Assembly: GCF_011398925.1 (NCBI RefSeq)
Contig: NZ_AP022842.1
Span: 2,034,001-2,098,000 of the forward strand
Origin: Bacillus sp. KH172YL63
GTDB lineage: Bacteria; Bacillota; Bacilli; Bacillales; Bacillaceae_B
Length of the DNA stretch: 64,000 bases
Reading direction: 5' to 3'
The notes under the pieces are model-generated. The model was not told the origin of the DNA. It ran no database searches and was given only the letters and a program-made list of their open reading frames with translations. A program made the position numbers and the translations under genes. This document shows, piece after piece, positions 50,591 through 59,019 of the stretch (position 1 is the first letter of the stretch; every line of letters starts with the position of its first letter).

Positions 50591-52915
50591 TCACTCCATT
50601 TCCTCCCGGATAAAAAGGTTTGCTGATACTCCTTCAAGAAACGGTGTCTCTTTGCCTACACTGTATAGTTGGAGTTCATGCATGGCTCTCGTGCAGGCGG
50701 TATAGAATAACCTTTGCAGACTATGATCTTTATAAATGTCCATCGATGCATTGTAAATGATCACCGCATCGAATTCGATTCCTTTGGCCAGGTAGGCGGG
50801 AATGACGACCGCTCCCTGTTCATACTGGAGAGCCCCTCTTTCTATCAGCTTCAGGTGAGGAATCTCTCCCAAGGCTGCAAATGCTTCCTCACTTTCAGCG
50901 GCAGATTTACAGAGTATGGCAATCGAGTGATACTGTTCTTTCTTCCACTCTTCCACTTTTCGGACAATGTGCCGGTGCAATTCTTCTTTTGATGAAGCAG
51001 AAGTCAATACAGGCTTTTTGCCCTGCCGTTCAAATGGGATGATCTGTTCACCGTCCGGCACAAGTTCCCGGGTGAAGTCGATGATCGGCCTCGTCGAACG
51101 GTAGCTCTGGTCGAGTTTTACAGCGATCGTTTCATCCGCTCCATATAAGGTGCTCAATGTATTGAAATCTACATGGTGCTGGGCATGGGCGAATATCGCC
51201 TGATTGAAGTCACCAAGAACCGTCAGTTTTGCAGCAGGAAACAGTCTTTTGATAAATTCAAATTGGAACGAAGAATAATCCTGGGCTTCATCAATCAGTA
51301 CATGCTTGATGTAGGTGTTCGACTGGAAACCCAATAACAACTCTTTTAATAATAAGTAGGGTGTTGCATCTTCATAGAGAAGTTTCCCTTCCTCCAGGGA
51401 TCCCAACGTCAAATGACAGATAGCGGTCCAGTTCTTCGGGATGTTCAATTTCTCTGTTGATACACTTGTATCCTTGTAAAGCTGTTGATAGATCTTCTTC
51501 ACATCGACGAATGAATAACCGTTGACCCACTTACGGATCCGCTTGAATCGTTTCCGGACGACACATCGGGATAACGTGTCAAACTCATCTGCATAATCAA
51601 AGGATGGGTCCTTCTTTGCCAGATGCTTCTCTGCTTTATGATAGTCCTCTTTGCTCAGCAGTTCGATTTCTTCTTCAACCCAGGCCTTCCCCCGTTCCTC
51701 TTTCTCGGTGATATCAAGTTTGGATTGAATCCACTCCTTCAATTTCTCGAGCCTGTTGTGTAAACGGAGGTGCTGATCTTCTCCATAAAACCTTTCCCTG
51801 ATCTGTTCCCCTGTTACAATAGGAATCCCCTTGAACTTGATACCTTTAAAAATCATCCCTTCTGTCTCCAGCGATTTCCTGTAGCGGTAAATCATCTGAA
51901 AGAAATCAATTGATGCTTTGAATGTAATGCTTGCTTTCCGGGCGTCATAAAATGGTTGTTCGGAGGAAGTCAATACATACTCCAATTGTTCGTACGGCCC
52001 TTCTATTTCGAATTCCCCGCTCAGCCGATGATCTAAATATTCCTGGAAAGTGACCTGTTCCATGTTCTCTTCACCCAGTTCAGGGAGAACATTCGAAACA
52101 TAATGATTGAACATCGCGTTCGGAGAGAAAAGGATAACCTGATCCGGTTTCAGATAACCGCGGTATTTGTACAATAAATAAGCAATCCGCTGCATCGCAG
52201 CAGATGTTTTTCCGCTTCCTGCAGCTCCTTGGACGATCAGAAGCTTTCCATTGTCATGCCTGATGATCTGATTTTGTTTTTGCTGAATGGTGGCAACAAT
52301 ACTTCTCATGTAGGTGTCGGTCCTCTTGCCGAGTGCTTTCTGCAGGATTTCATCCCCAATCGTCAAGCTCGTATCAAACATGGATTGAAGGTGTCCGTCC
52401 TCGATGAGGTACTGCCATTTCTTTTCTAAAAGCCCCTTGATGACGCCTCCAGGTGTATGATATTCAGCGGGTCCGGGGGGATAATCATAATAAACGCCGG
52501 CGATTGGTGCACGCCAATCATAGACGAGGAAATCGTCCCCGGTTTCGTCAGTTAAAGTCGATAGACCGATATAAATGGGCTCAGCCTCTTCATTCCCTTC
52601 TTCAATCAGGTCAATCCGGCCGAAGTAAGGCTTTTCTTTCATCCTTGTCAAAGAGGACAGCCGGTTTTTCGCCTGCTTGTGCGTACTTTGGCTCACAGTC
52701 AAAACTTGTGCCTGCTGCCTCAAGCTGAGTACGGTCTCCAGAAAATCGTCGAAGGTGTCTGTATTCACCTTGACCTCATCCCAAAAGTGTCTGCGGATGT
52801 CGGTCACCTCCTCATGCCGCTTTCCTGTTTCCTTTTCCACATGTGCAATTTGACTGGAGATGATATTAATGACGTGATCGACTCTTTTCTGCTCTATCAG
52901 GATATCGGGGTTCAT
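50591..52915 (-). CDS. helD: RNA polymerase recycling ATPase HelD
   Basis: 774 residues, the length of B. subtilis HelD. An N-terminal coiled-coil arm (about 1-110) that enters the RNA polymerase channel is followed by UvrD-like helicase 1A/2A domains with Walker A GAAGSGKTSAAMQRIAYL and the DEAQDYSSFQFEF motif II. HelD removes stalled polymerase from DNA and helps reuse. ATG behind AGGAGTG. Its promoter (TTGAAA, 17 bp, TAAATT on the minus strand) lies near 53030-53056. Confidence 0.95.
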   Translation of the reverse strand: MNPDILIEQKRVDHVINIISSQIAHVEKETGKRHEEVTDIRRHFWDEVKVNTDTFDDFLETVLSLRQQAQVLTVSQSTHKQAKNRLSSLTRMKEKPYFGRIDLIEEGNEEAEPIYIGLSTLTDETGDDFLVYDWRAPIAGVYYDYPPGPAEYHTPGGVIKGLLEKKWQYLIEDGHLQSMFDTSLTIGDEILQKALGKRTDTYMRSIVATIQQKQNQIIRHDNGKLLIVQGAAGSGKTSAAMQRIAYLLYKYRGYLKPDQVILFSPNAMFNHYVSNVLPELGEENMEQVTFQEYLDHRLSGEFEIEGPYEQLEYVLTSSEQPFYDARKASITFKASIDFFQMIYRYRKSLETEGMIFKGIKFKGIPIVTGEQIRERFYGEDQHLRLHNRLEKLKEWIQSKLDITEKEERGKAWVEEEIELLSKEDYHKAEKHLAKKDPSFDYADEFDTLSRCVVRKRFKRIRKWVNGYSFVDVKKIYQQLYKDTSVSTEKLNIPKNWTAICHLTLGSLEEGKLLYEDATPYLLLKELLLGFQSNTYIKHVLIDEAQDYSSFQFEFIKRLFPAAKLTVLGDFNQAIFAHAQHHVDFNTLSTLYGADETIAVKLDQSYRSTRPIIDFTRELVPDGEQIIPFERQGKKPVLTSASSKEELHRHIVRKVEEWKKEQYHSIAILCKSAAESEEAFAALGEIPHLKLIERGALQYEQGAVVIPAYLAKGIEFDAVIIYNASMDIYKDHSLQRLFYTACTRAMHELQLYSVGKETPFLEGVSANLFIREEME

Positions 52916-52945
52916 TCAAGCACTCCTTTTTAAAAAAAGTAAGGG

Positions 52946-52975
52946 TTGACGGGCAAGAGGGTTATGTTATATAAT
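52946..52975 (+). promoter_or_regulatory. sigma-A promoter facing into the helD leader
   Basis: TTGACG (52946-52951), 18 bp spacer, TATAAT (52970-52975) on the plus strand, pointing away from helD. No plus-strand gene starts before 56052. Confidence 0.55.
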
Positions 52976-52981
52976 TATAGT

Positions 52982-53096
52982 TGAGTTAATATGTTTTATG
53001 ATAAATAACCATTGCATATCTTTTCTAATTTACCATAAATATGCTCTGCTTTCAATAACAAAAGGGATGAAGACTACAGTCTTCATCCCTTTTTTA
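52982..53096 (+). ncRNA. candidate small RNA antisense to the helD leader
   Basis: The promoter at 52946-52975 would start a transcript near 52982 that ends at a strong terminator (53060-53096) about 115 bases later. No open frame with a ribosome site is inside. The helD promoter on the opposite strand starts within this stretch, so the RNA would overlap the helD 5' leader. Confidence 0.4.
53060..53096. terminator. strong intrinsic terminator
   Basis: A 16-bp stem AAAAGGGATGAAGACT / AGTCTTCATCCCTTTT with a two-base loop. The T run is better on the plus strand (six T) than on the minus strand, although the only known gene upstream of it on the plus strand is the candidate small RNA. Confidence 0.88.
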
Positions 53097-53119
53097 CGTT
53101 GATATGCCCATATTCGCAA

Positions 53120-53500
53120 TCAAAATACACCATTTTCATTAGGGGAATCTTCCGGAATCAATTGCCCTACGTCCCATAATTCTGCGATCAGCCCATCCTG
53201 GAAACGGAAAATATGTACAACGACTGCGCCCGGGTCTTCCGGGTTTTGTTTCACATGTGAATGAACGACCACTTGCTCTCCTTCTGCGATCGTCCGTTTT
53301 ACTTCAAATCTTTTGTCAGGATTCTGCTCTGCATTTGCCTCCATAGCGTTCATCAATGAGGCTGCATCACCTTTGAAAAATGGATTGTGATGCAGGAAAT
53401 CCGAGGATGCAAACTGATGATAAGCATCCTTTACATTCCCTTTTGCGACCATTTGTAAAAACGTCACCGCTCTATCCTTATTTGAAAGTATTGAATCCAA
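53120..53500 (-). CDS. SnoaL/NTF2-like protein
   Basis: About 126 residues of the SnoaL-like polyketide-cyclase fold: an N-terminal helix (NKDRAVTFLQMVAKGNV), FLHHNPFFKG, VVVHSHVKQNPEDPG and HIFRFQDGLIAELWDVGQ. Such proteins are small ligand-binding or hydrolytic enzymes often called NTF2-like; the substrate is unknown. GAGG at 53510-53513 is eight bases from TTG 53500 but touches ATG 53509, so TTG is preferred. Confidence 0.85.
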   Translation of the reverse strand: MDSILSNKDRAVTFLQMVAKGNVKDAYHQFASSDFLHHNPFFKGDAASLMNAMEANAEQNPDKRFEVKRTIAEGEQVVVHSHVKQNPEDPGAVVVHIFRFQDGLIAELWDVGQLIPEDSPNENGVF

Positions 53501-53581
53501 AGCGATCATCCTCACTTTAAATAGATTTATTTCCATTATAAAGGAATGCCCGGTTTATTTCAGGTAATAAATGCCTTCATA

Positions 53582-53776
53582 TCATAATTGATCGTAAAAT
53601 GTTCCATTGAAAAACAATGTGATGTCCCCCAGGGTACCGATACAAAAAAAGATAAAGTAATAGCTGGCCACTGTCACTTCTTTATGAAACAACTCTTTGA
53701 ATGCCTGTATGAAAAGACGTTCAAATTTGAACCAACTCAACATCCACGCAATGAGTAAAAATGTAACAATTGTCAT
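53582..53776 (-). CDS. small membrane protein
   Basis: 64 residues: a helix at the N-terminus (TIVTFLLIAWMLSWF), an amphipathic middle part with KELFHKEVTV and a second helix (ASYYFIFFCIGTLGDITLFF). No known family recognised. GAGGGAGGG precedes ATG 53776; the longer ORF start at 53827 overlaps the metallopeptidase gene and lacks a site. It follows that gene by 14 bp, so it may be co-expressed. Confidence 0.75.
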   Translation of the reverse strand: MTIVTFLLIAWMLSWFKFERLFIQAFKELFHKEVTVASYYFIFFCIGTLGDITLFFNGTFYDQL

Positions 53777-53790
53777 CGGTTTCCCTCCCT

Positions 53791-54498
53791 CTATACTGTC
53801 ATCTTCCAGCTTGTGTAAGAAAGCCACTGTTCCTTCTCCTTGTAATCGGGCATGATTTTCCCGACGAGCCTCCAGAAAGATCTGTCATGATTGAGGTGCA
53901 CCATATGGCACATTTCATGAACGACTACGTAATCGATGACTTCCTGCGGTGCCATGGCAAGTTTCCAGTTAAAGGTCAGCTGTCTGCGTCCGTCACATGT
54001 ACCCCATGTTGTACGACTGTCTGAAATCTTGATGGATCGGGGTTTCTTCTTGAAGTGAGCCTGGTGAATCGAGATGCTCTCTTCCACAAGCGCTTTGCAT
54101 TTCTTATAATAGAAACGTTTTAGAGCCTGTTGAATGCGTGCATCCTCAAACTCCTTCACAACGATGTAAAGTGCATTCTCTGTGAATGTGACAGAATCCT
54201 GCCCCGCGTTGCTATCTTGCGTGATGTTGATCGGGAATGACTGGCCCAGATAAAGGAAAGTTTCTCCGTGATCATATGTCTTTTGCTCAGGGCCATTCAA
54301 CCTTTCCTTCTTTTCCTTTGATTTATGAAGGATCGTTTCCCAATGCTCTTCCAGGAACCTGAGAAGCGCTCCTTCATCTGCGCCCTTAGGAGCCTTGACT
54401 TCTACTTGTCCATAACTGTCAAGGTAAATGCCGATTGAAGTGCGATTTTTATATGAAATGGTAAAATGAAGCATTTCACCTTTGTGGGTATGGAGCAT
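53791..54498 (-). CDS. YgjP-like (DUF45) M48-type metallopeptidase
   Basis: 235 residues. A beta-rich N-terminal part is followed by the metal site HEMCHMVHLNH (HExxH plus third His), after RTTWGTCDGRRQLTFNW and before FWRLVGKIMPDY. The DUF45 family contains SprT-like zinc proteins of unclear substrate. ATG behind GAGG, four bases after the upstream stop, so it is coupled to the DUF1456 gene. Confidence 0.92.
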   Translation of the reverse strand: MLHTHKGEMLHFTISYKNRTSIGIYLDSYGQVEVKAPKGADEGALLRFLEEHWETILHKSKEKKERLNGPEQKTYDHGETFLYLGQSFPINITQDSNAGQDSVTFTENALYIVVKEFEDARIQQALKRFYYKKCKALVEESISIHQAHFKKKPRSIKISDSRTTWGTCDGRRQLTFNWKLAMAPQEVIDYVVVHEMCHMVHLNHDRSFWRLVGKIMPDYKEKEQWLSYTSWKMTV

Positions 54499-54502
54499 CG
54501 CT

Positions 54503-55009
54503 TTAACCTCTGTATCTAAAGGTCAAGCCTTTTAAGAAGTTCCTGGCATAACGATCGCCACAGATCCGGTAATTTTTATGGCCTTCCCGCCTTAGCATCG
54601 CACCAAGTTCGCCTTTGGTGATCATCACTCCGGTTTCAGCGAGTATGTCGATCACATCTTCACTTGTTAATTGAAGGGCGATTTTCACCTTCTTCAGCAG
54701 CAGGTTATTACCGTGCTCATACGTGATTTCCGGTGTTGCAGGCTGGCCGGGTCTGGGTTCCTGCTTCCCTCTCTTGAAGGTGATGAAACCGTTCAAAAAG
54801 GACTCGTACATTTCATCGTCACAATGAATATGATGTTCATCATCAAGGACGTCTTCTTCCATTTCATCCGGGGATTTGGTTAACACTTTCAGCACTTCCT
54901 CTTTGCTGAGCTCAATGCCCCCAAGCTTAAAAATCTCCACCATTTCCGTATTTTTCAAATCGAGCGCATAACGCAGCCGGATTAAAATATCATTATTATC
55001 TATGTTCAT
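54503..55009 (-). CDS. DUF1456 (YehS-like) protein
   Basis: 168 residues with two copies of the DUF1456 unit: NNDILIRLRYALDLKNTEMVEIFKLGG near the start and NNLLLKKVKIALQLTSEDVIDILAETG in the second half. Acidic linker between them. Function unknown; the family is widespread in bacteria. The start 55009 has GGAGG upstream. It forms a two- or three-gene unit with the metallopeptidase and the small membrane protein. Confidence 0.92.
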   Translation of the reverse strand: MNIDNNDILIRLRYALDLKNTEMVEIFKLGGIELSKEEVLKVLTKSPDEMEEDVLDDEHHIHCDDEMYESFLNGFITFKRGKQEPRPGQPATPEITYEHGNNLLLKKVKIALQLTSEDVIDILAETGVMITKGELGAMLRREGHKNYRICGDRYARNFLKGLTFRYRG

Positions 55010-55100
55010 TTGGAAAACCTCCATAAAATATAATCATTCGTTATTCACTAAATGAATATCTTATCATTTTATCATGCTTTTTCCTATCCCTATTGGAGAA

Positions 55101-55145
55101 ACAAAGGTCCGTCCCTCAATCTCGCTTAGAGGGACGGACCTTTGT
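55101..55145 (-). terminator. GTCCGTCCCT hairpin terminator
   Basis: A 17-bp perfect stem starting ACAAAGGTCCGTCCCTC with an 11-base loop. On the minus strand it is followed by T-rich sequence and lies after the lipoprotein gene. Same repeat word as at 29194-29232. Confidence 0.75.
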
Positions 55146-55255
55146 TTGGCTTTGAATATTGTGGCGAAAGAAATATTGAGTTCGAAAAAGAGGGGCATAA
55201 AAAATGTAGTTCAATCAACTTTTAAAAATGATTCTCGACCGAGATGAATGCAGCC

Positions 55256-55933
55256 TTATTGTTCCACCTGTGTAAATGTCAATTGAACCTGATCTCCGTC
55301 AGGCTCATCTGATGCCATGATATTTACATGCTTCATATATCCCGGTACGACATCTTCAAGAAATTCATTCCTTGTCGGCATATCAATCGGAATCATCCCG
55401 GGAAGATCTTCTACACTTTCCCCATCTTTCACAAGTTTTCTCTGAATTGTTTCTTCTGCCCTTGTAGGGGCAAAAATCAATTCTAAAATATAACGCCGTG
55501 GAAAATCGGGGCGTTCTAAACCATGGGATTTGAATGAACCGTCTTCACTGATTACCATATAATTATCCGAAATTACTTTCGTATAGGCATCCACTTGAAA
55601 GGCTTGAATATCCTTGATGGATGCTTCCTCAGGATATGCCCTGAGTCTCGTGTATAGGATGATACCAGGAGGAAAGGTAGAATTTCCTTCCACATGTATT
55701 TCAGTGGAATTCAATGTGACTTCAGCATCAAACGTATATGCTGGTTTCTCTTTTTCACCTGCATCCATTTTGTCATCAGTTTGTCCCTTCCCTTCTGTTT
55801 TTCTTTTCTCAAGGTCATCATTTTTCACCATTTGCTGCACACTGCTTTTATTTTCCGTGAAATCCAGTCTGCAACCTGTCAAACTAATGAGCAGGGACGG
55901 GAGCAGAAACCAGAAAATCCGTTTCTTTAACAC
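55256..55933 (-). CDS. predicted lipoprotein of unknown function
   Basis: 225 residues. The signal segment RIFWFLLPSLLISLTGC has a lipobox with Cys near residue 21. A Lys/Glu-rich linker is followed by a beta-rich domain with VTLNSTEIHVEGNSTFPPG and FAPTRAEET. I do not recognise a named domain. The start is GTG 55933, placed after AGGAAGGTG; the longer ORF start has no site. It is divergent from the two oligopeptide-type permease genes. Confidence 0.82.
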   Translation of the reverse strand: MLKKRIFWFLLPSLLISLTGCRLDFTENKSSVQQMVKNDDLEKRKTEGKGQTDDKMDAGEKEKPAYTFDAEVTLNSTEIHVEGNSTFPPGIILYTRLRAYPEEASIKDIQAFQVDAYTKVISDNYMVISEDGSFKSHGLERPDFPRRYILELIFAPTRAEETIQRKLVKDGESVEDLPGMIPIDMPTRNEFLEDVVPGYMKHVNIMASDEPDGDQVQLTFTQVEQ

Positions 55934-56051
55934 TTCTATGAACACCTTCCTTATATCAATAGTCAGAATATTGTTTACAAATAATATCACTTATTGTAAC
56001 ATGTAATATGGTAAATTTGTATGAAATTGTAATAAATTCGGAGGGGTCTAT

Positions 56052-56936
56052 ATGAGAAGGGTCGTTGATCTTTCGTTTCATTTCTTGATTGTCATATTAG
56101 GATTATTTTTACTGAGCGGTGTCGGTTCATTGCTTGCATATGATACGCAACTTGTCATCACAATCGGTTATTATTTCAATCAATTGTATGAGTCTATTTC
56201 AGAGGTCATGGATCCATCTTCTCTCTCTTTGGGATTGGCAGATGGAGGGAGACAATACCCCTTGATCGAAGCATTCCAGCATACATATGGCTACTCTTTC
56301 ACGATTCTCATTAGTTCGTTTCTAATAGCGGTTTTATTCTCAGGCTTAATGAGCTATTGCATCATGTTCATGCCGCAGCGGGGATATCGGTATACAATGA
56401 AGATGTTGAATGTACTCGACGCACTTCCAGAAGTCTTTATCGTCGTATCATTTCAAATCCTCATTATTTGGTTGTACAAAAAAACAGATATTCTGTTCTT
56501 TAACATTTATGCCTTCAATGATGAGCGTTCCTACGTCCTCCCGATAATATGCTTATCGATTCTTCCCATTGTATATCTCGTGAAGCAATTTTTATTTCAG
56601 CTTAAAGAAGAGGAAAGCAAGCCGTACGTCGAGTTTTCTTATGCAAAAGGGTTCAGGAAAGCTTATACCATGTGGGTTCACTTATTCCGAAATGTATGGA
56701 TTCATTTTTTTCTGCATTTAAAACCCATCTTCCTCCTGATGCTTTCAAACTTATTTGTCATCGAGATTCTATTTAATATCAATGGATTCATGATGTTGTT
56801 ATTTCAAGCTTCCACGACTTCCGGTGCAGCCTTTTTCCTTGGAATGATGATGATTTTCGTGCCTTTTTTTCTCGTCTTTCATATAGGGGCGATCGTTCTT
56901 GAGAAATGGCTGAAAGGAGGAAAGGATTATGTATAA
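56052..56936 (+). CDS. ABC transporter permease, OppB-like
   Basis: 294 residues with six helices and a typical permease core including FLISSFLIAV-like first transmembrane region (about 90-110), a coupling-helix region around KGFRKAYTMWVHLFRN, and GFMMLLFQAST near the end. Family members form the channel of peptide or nickel importers. No ATPase and no substrate-binding protein gene lies next to it. ATG behind GGAGGGG. Overlaps the next gene by 8 bp. Confidence 0.85.
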   Translation: MRRVVDLSFHFLIVILGLFLLSGVGSLLAYDTQLVITIGYYFNQLYESISEVMDPSSLSLGLADGGRQYPLIEAFQHTYGYSFTILISSFLIAVLFSGLMSYCIMFMPQRGYRYTMKMLNVLDALPEVFIVVSFQILIIWLYKKTDILFFNIYAFNDERSYVLPIICLSILPIVYLVKQFLFQLKEEESKPYVEFSYAKGFRKAYTMWVHLFRNVWIHFFLHLKPIFLLMLSNLFVIEILFNINGFMMLLFQASTTSGAAFFLGMMMIFVPFFLVFHIGAIVLEKWLKGGKDYV

Positions 56937-57945
56937 AAAGCTGTTCAAAGGCATAACCATCCCATTATGTATGATCATTGCTCTCGTGATTCTCAGCTTT
57001 CTCGTTCCTTATTGGTTTCCGGATTACGAAGGAGTTGTAAACTATTTAAAGGGAGACGACGGCAGATTGATCGCGGCTCCACCTTTTTCACCAACGGAAA
57101 TGGCACCGCTAGGAAGTGACCGCTTAGGGAGGAATTTCGCCCTTTTACTTTTGGCAGGAGCAAAGTATACGATTGCGGCTGCATTGTTTGTTGCGTTGTT
57201 GCGGATAATATTGGGCTTTATGTTTGCCGTCCTATACACCTTCGTCCCTTCCATAATTGGTAGATTTGTAAAAGGGTTGGGTGAATCATTTCAATATGTA
57301 CCTCTTGCCATTATTGTGTTTGCCATTTTGATTCCCCTTGAAAGCTCTTTTCAGCCTGGGTTTCTTTCTTCCAGTGAGTATTTCCTCATTCAATTATGTG
57401 TTATAGCGATTGTTGCGATTCCTTCCCTGGGTGTGTATTTGGGTGAAGAAATGAAGCTTTATATGGATCAAGAGTTCATCCAAGTTTCCCGCACAATGGG
57501 GGCCGGTGGATTCAGCATCGTAATGAGACACCTGCTTCCACAGTTTATGAGGCATGGGATTGTATTGTTTTCTGAACAGCTCGGACAAGCGCTTTCATTG
57601 CTTATACAGCTTGGGATTATGTTGATGGCCCTTGGTGGATTGAAGATTGCCGAGTTTGCGTTTACGGACCTTGACCCGAGCAACCCGGTGTATTTCTCCG
57701 AAACCAACGAATGGGCAGCTACCATCAGCATGAATATCCAAATGATATTCTCCCATCCGTTTTTGGTCCTCGTCCCACTGGCCTTTTTCGCTGTTCTCAT
57801 TTTATGCGTGAATACAATAAGCTCTACGTTGAGACAAGTCATTATCGAGCAGGAATATGCGCTGACCAAAGCCAAGGAAAAAAAAGCAGAAGGCCGAGCA
57901 CCCGCTTCTTCCCCTTCAAAGGATCTTTTTACATTAAATCACTAG
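56929..57945 (+). CDS. ABC transporter permease, OppC-like
   Basis: 338 residues. It has the OppC-type N-terminal helix, then PLGSDRLGRNFALLLLAGAKYTI (shown in part: PLGSDRLGRN), about five more helices and the coupling region VSRTMGAGGFSIVMRHLLPQ. The PLGTDxxGRD-like segment is diagnostic of Dpp/Opp C permeases. It must share ATPases and binding protein encoded elsewhere, or the divergent lipoprotein takes the binding role (inference). Confidence 0.9.
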   Translation: MYKKLFKGITIPLCMIIALVILSFLVPYWFPDYEGVVNYLKGDDGRLIAAPPFSPTEMAPLGSDRLGRNFALLLLAGAKYTIAAALFVALLRIILGFMFAVLYTFVPSIIGRFVKGLGESFQYVPLAIIVFAILIPLESSFQPGFLSSSEYFLIQLCVIAIVAIPSLGVYLGEEMKLYMDQEFIQVSRTMGAGGFSIVMRHLLPQFMRHGIVLFSEQLGQALSLLIQLGIMLMALGGLKIAEFAFTDLDPSNPVYFSETNEWAATISMNIQMIFSHPFLVLVPLAFFAVLILCVNTISSTLRQVIIEQEYALTKAKEKKAEGRAPASSPSKDLFTLNH

Positions 57946-57950
57946 TATAA

Positions 57951-57986
57951 AAAAAGGCAGAGGGTGCGTCCCTATGCCTTTTTCAT
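57951..57986. terminator. bidirectional intrinsic terminator
   Basis: Stem AAAAAGGCAGAGGG / CCCTATGCCTTTTT with one mismatch and a five-base loop. Serves the OppC-like gene (+) and the HAD gene (-). Confidence 0.88.
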
Positions 57987-58603
57987 TAAAATCGTCTGAG
58001 TAATTCATCCAAGCCGTCTATCTTTTCATCTTCCCCAGAGACTTCACCAAACCCATAACTGGCGTAAATGAAAGGGATCCCGGCTTCTTTTGCCGCCTGA
58101 CGGTCACCTTCTGTATCCCCTACATAGACCGGGTCCTTGAGGTTGTTCCGGCTCATGATCAGCTTGATGTTTTCAGCTTTTGAAAGCCCTGTCCGCCCCG
58201 GGTTTTCATAATCGATAAAATACCGGTCGAGGCCATGGTACTTGTAGAAGGCTTCTATGTAACCTGCCTGACAATTACTCACAATGAATAGCTTGTATTT
58301 CTTTGACAACCGATCCAGCACTTCTTCCACATTGTTGTATAATTGGCCGCCGTGATCCTGCAGGTGTGCAATTTCATGTGTGGAAAGGTCGTTCAGAAAT
58401 TGTTCCCGTTCGTCTTCATCCAGTTCGGGGAAAAGCTGTTGACCGATTTCTTTCATTTGAAGGCCCATCGTTTTCTCCAGGTGCTCCCTCGTCAGTCCGT
58501 CTTTCAGTTTACTATTTTCGATGATGACCCTGTTCCATGCTTCCAACACGGATTCTATCGGATCCCACAGTGTTCCATCCAGGTCGAATATGATACTATC
58601 CAT
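57986..58603 (-). CDS. HAD-superfamily phosphatase (phosphoglycolate-phosphatase-like)
   Basis: 205 residues. Motif I IFDLDGTLWD at the N-terminus, motif II VSNCQAGY, motif III Lys in LSKAENIKL and motif IV VGDTEGDRQAAKEAG with a four-helix cap (about 15-85). Similar enzymes hydrolyse phosphoglycolate, sugar phosphates or nucleotides; the substrate cannot be told. ATG behind GGAGGAG. Single gene. Confidence 0.92.
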   Translation of the reverse strand: MDSIIFDLDGTLWDPIESVLEAWNRVIIENSKLKDGLTREHLEKTMGLQMKEIGQQLFPELDEDEREQFLNDLSTHEIAHLQDHGGQLYNNVEEVLDRLSKKYKLFIVSNCQAGYIEAFYKYHGLDRYFIDYENPGRTGLSKAENIKLIMSRNNLKDPVYVGDTEGDRQAAKEAGIPFIYASYGFGEVSGEDEKIDGLDELLRRF

Positions 58604-59019
58604 TTAGCTCTCCTCCGATTCTTATGTATTGTAATGTGGAAATTTGTTACATTATATATGGAACAGTATAACAAAACTGTGGCAGGCATTTCTAACTAAA
58701 ATAAGATAAATCTTATAAAACTTCTGAACTAATTAAACCATTCCATCTTCTCACTCTCAGTAATTAATCGAGTTTAAGTACACCTCCTCCAAAAACTATG
58801 TCAATTACTTCTTTAAACCACTGTTCCTACTTAGAGAAGCTGGTCACATTATATAAAAATAACAACAATATATACAAAAGAGCTTTGCGAAAAGAATCTT
58901 TTCCAGAGACTGACTTACAGATCAGGGTTGAAGTCCTGATGAATTCCGCAAAAAAACTGCCCATTATCATAAAAGGATCACAGACAGCTTTCTATGAAAA
59001 CTTCTCAGGATGGCTGTCG
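58604..59019. other. region without a confident gene
   Basis: About 416 bases between the HAD gene and dsdA. A plus-strand frame from 58798 runs to 59106 and overlaps the dsdA end. Its first 70 codons read like protein (KRALRKESFPETDLQIRV, PIIIKGSQTAFYENFSGW), but no ribosome site precedes it. It could be a gene remnant. Confidence 0.3.
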
